From NCBI GenBank assembly GCA_026770575.1, contig MU657196.1, positions 227,892 to 291,891 on the forward strand: a stretch of 64,000 nucleotides of DNA, written 5' to 3'. This document shows positions 62,365-64,000 of the stretch, piece by piece; within the stretch, counting starts at the first letter, position 1; the number at the start of each line of letters is the position of its first letter. The notes under the pieces were generated by a model. The model made no database searches. It was not told where the DNA came from and saw nothing but the letters and a program-made list of their open reading frames with translations. Made by a program: the position numbers and the translations under genes. This DNA comes from Pelagophyceae sp. CCMP2097 (Eukaryota; Sar; Pelagophyceae).

Positions 62365-63297
62365 TTACTGCTTAACATCCCAGAGCCGCGCCGTCTTGTC
62401 CTTGCTCGCCGTCAAAACGCGCGCGCCGTCGGGCGAGAACGCGCAGCTCCAGATCCAGTCGGTGTGCCCTTCAAGCGTCGCCTGCAGCGCGCCCGTCTCG
62501 GCGTCCCAGAGCCGCGCCGTCTTGTCGTCGCTCGCCGTGATGACGCGCTTGCCGTCAGGCGAGAACGCGCAGCTGTTGAGTTTGCCGGCGTGCCCTTCAA
62601 GCGTCACCTGCAGCGCGCCCGTCTCGGCGTCCCAGAGCCGTGCCGTCTCGTCGTAGCTCGCCGTGACGATGCGCTTGCCGTCGGGCGAGAACGCGCCGCT
62701 GTAGACGTCGTTAGTGTGCCCCTTGAGCGTCACCTGCAGCGCGCCCGTCTCCGCGTCCCACAGCCGCGCTGTATCGTCCCAGCTCGTCGTCACGACGCGC
62801 TTGCAGTCGGGCGAGAACGCGCAGCTGAGGACCCAGTCGGTGTGCCCCTCGAGCGTCGTCTCCAGCGCGCCCGTCGAGCCGTCCCAGAGCCGCGCCGTGC
62901 CGTCGTCGCTCGCCGTTGCGATGCGCTTGCCGTCGGGCGAGAACGCGCAGCACGAGACGTAGTCGGTGTGCCCCTCGAGCGTCGTCTGCAGCGTGCCCGT
63001 TGCGGCGTCCCAGAGTCGCGCCGTCCTGTCCTCGCTCGCCGTCACGATGCGCTCGCCGTCGGGCGAGAACGCGCAGCTGTAGACGATGCCGGTGTGCCCC
63101 TTGAGGATTGCCGTGCCTTTCAAAATGCTGTCATCCCAGATGAGCTTGCGCACGACCGGCGCCACGGCCCGCGCGTCGCGAGCGACGCGTTTCGAGACTA
63201 GGAGGAGCGCGTCCAGCGCCGCCGCCAGCCGGAGGATTTGCGCGAGCAGGTCGGTCGGGAGCAGCTCGAGGGCGCGAGCGGCACCAAGCCTGGCCAT
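62365..63297 (-). CDS. F-box-like/WD40-repeat protein 2
   Basis: A single minus-strand exon of about 310 codons from MARLGAARALELLP at 63297. The N-terminus (LPTDLLAQILRLAAALDALL, VSKRVARDARAV, LIWDD) matches that of the neighbouring WD40 gene, and seven WD40 repeats follow (GHTDYVSCCAFSPDGKRIAT, ASDDGTARLWDGSTG). Seven fits one closed propeller. The repeats are unusually similar to each other at DNA level, suggesting recent internal duplication or gene conversion. The 240-bp spacer to the first gene contains three copies of a tttgtcgcaata-like motif. The longer start at 63402 is Arg-rich and less likely. Confidence 0.8.
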   Translation of the reverse strand: MARLGAARALELLPTDLLAQILRLAAALDALLLVSKRVARDARAVAPVVRKLIWDDSILKGTAILKGHTGIVYSCAFSPDGERIVTASEDRTARLWDAATGTLQTTLEGHTDYVSCCAFSPDGKRIATASDDGTARLWDGSTGALETTLEGHTDWVLSCAFSPDCKRVVTTSWDDTARLWDAETGALQVTLKGHTNDVYSGAFSPDGKRIVTASYDETARLWDAETGALQVTLEGHAGKLNSCAFSPDGKRVITASDDKTARLWDAETGALQATLEGHTDWIWSCAFSPDGARVLTASKDKTARLWDVKQ

Positions 63298-63512
63298 TGT
63301 CGCCCCCCGGGCGGCCCTTCTCCTCTCCCTCTGGACGTCGGATCTGGTCATCGAACGCCGTCCCAGGGCCCGCGCCCGGCGGGTCGGGGGCCGATCCTTC
63401 AACTTTAAGCTTTTAACAATTTGTTACACAATCCCAGGGTTAACAATTTAATTTGAATAGGAATTCCTACTAATTCCTAGTACCTTCGCGGCGCATCGAC
63501 GTCATATTCTAG

Positions 63513-64000
63513 GTCGCCGTGGCCGTTCACGCGGCGCACGCGGGGCAGGCGTACTCGCCGTCTAATCATACGTCGCGGTCCGGCCTGGACGCCGCGTCGT
63601 CGCCGCCCGGCGCGCAGTCCAAGGGCGACCAGGCCCAGGCGACGCAGGCGGCGCTGCAAGTCGAGGTCGAGCTCCTCGAGGCCAAAATCCGGCGTTTGCA
63701 GGAGCCCAACTTTGACGCGCCGCCGCCGACGACGCTCTTCCCCGCCGCGCCAAAGCAGTCCATGGCGCAGCTGAAGAAGCAGCGAAGATTGCGCAAGAGG
63801 CTTTGATGCACCAGCAGCTCTCGCAGCCCGGCGGGGCCAACGACGCGGCCGCGCAGCAGCAAATGCAACAGCAGCTGCAGCAACAGCAGCAGCTGCAGCA
63901 GCAGCAGCTGCAGCAACAGCAGCAGCACCTCAGCAGCAGCACCTGCAGCAAAACGTGCAGCAGCGGCAGCAGCAGCAGCCCATGGGCGCGCAGCCGCCGC
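63513..64000 (+). CDS. Gln-rich protein, partial (runs off the window)
   Basis: An exon seems to begin after the acceptor ...tattctag at 63512: VAVAVHAAHAGQAYSPSNHTS, then ATQAALQVEVELLEAKIRRL (a helix with coiled-coil character) and FPAAPKQSMAQLKKQ. That frame stops at 63806, but overlapping text in another frame (AAEEAAKIAQEALMHQQLSQ) continues into a poly-Gln region (63850-64000), where a further shift separates two Gln-rich stretches. Either a small intron is missed or there are indel errors in the (cag)n tract. The upstream exon and the end are not in view. Gln-rich proteins of this type are often transcription co-factors. Confidence 0.45.

Noticed and set aside
59774..62656. 960-codon plus-strand ORF
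   Set aside because: Only its start overlaps a true exon (60258-60526); the rest is the antisense of the WD40 genes, rich in RRR and PVSASQS mirror repeats.
62074..63201. 375-codon plus-strand ORF with repeated RRLVVARRDDALAVGRE units
   Set aside because: It is the mirror of WD40 repeats on the minus strand.
1..64000. A bacterial-type defence, toxin or secondary-metabolite gene cluster
   Set aside because: Genes are intron-rich, unrelated to each other and of eukaryotic families; no co-directed cluster or integrase/transposase was seen.

Overview
This window is nuclear DNA of a GC-rich photosynthetic eukaryote. The best fit is a stramenopile alga, probably a pelagophyte such as Aureococcus; this is an inference from gene content and no marker gene is present. 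The supporting features are: most genes are split by short introns (43 to about 330 nt, mostly 45-90); several products start with a signal peptide followed by an Ala/Phe motif, as in bipartite plastid targeting of algae with complex plastids; and the gene families (REJ/GPS proteins with Pro-Thr repeats, MYND-Sel1 proteins, HPR/OPR-like organellar RNA-binding proteins, Nma111-type DegP) are typical of algal genomes. One run of 930 N (11837-12766) shows this is a draft scaffold. There are no operons, ribosome binding sites or CRISPR arrays, and I saw no convincing tRNA or rRNA.

Layout. 1-885: C-terminal end of an S9 prolyl-oligopeptidase-type hydrolase. 1064-2407: unrecognised, possibly decaying ORF. 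2986-4462: secreted pectinacetylesterase/Notum-like hydrolase in four exons. 4593-13466 (minus): giant adhesion/polycystin-like membrane protein with Pro-Thr repeats, an LNR motif, REJ/PKD-like repeats, a GPS motif and several membrane spans, interrupted by the gap. 14529-18089: TPR membrane protein, DMT-like transporter and a small membrane protein. 18274-19292: frameshifted MYND-RING-Sel1 gene. 19663-25005: large RRM plus at least 22 WAFA-type helical repeats. 25239-26456: five-exon unknown gene. 26749-30189: ClpB with a plastid-type leader. 30195-32473 (minus): a secreted Pro-Thr/transmembrane gene and a decayed tandem copy. 32766-37814: plastid-type small membrane protein, Upf1-like helicase and an Ala/Pro/Lys-rich mitochondrial-type protein. 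38434-39658: double-AP2 protein. 40320-42636: SET-domain protein and a TBL/PC-esterase-like protein. 43832-46500 (minus): a Cys-rich two-pass membrane protein and a second frameshifted MYND-RING-Sel1 copy. 47084-50524: M20 dipeptidase and a DHRS12-like dehydrogenase. 51613-55979 (minus): INPP4-like lipid phosphatase, head to head with 55978-60609, an Nma111-type DegP protease. 60761-63297 (minus): two tandem F-box-like/WD40 proteins. 63513-64000: start of a Gln-rich protein.

The genes are mostly unrelated housekeeping and signalling genes, packed tightly (ClpB and its convergent neighbour are 5 bp apart; the INPP4-like and Nma111-like ATGs overlap). Exon structures were worked out by hand by joining frames at GT/GC...AG sites so that family motifs run through. 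They are predictions without transcript evidence. The most notable observation is a 70-bp tandem duplication in the Nma111-type gene whose first copy reads as a complete new intron (58293-58362), together with homology-supported GC-AG introns and a strong bias to GTGCG donors.
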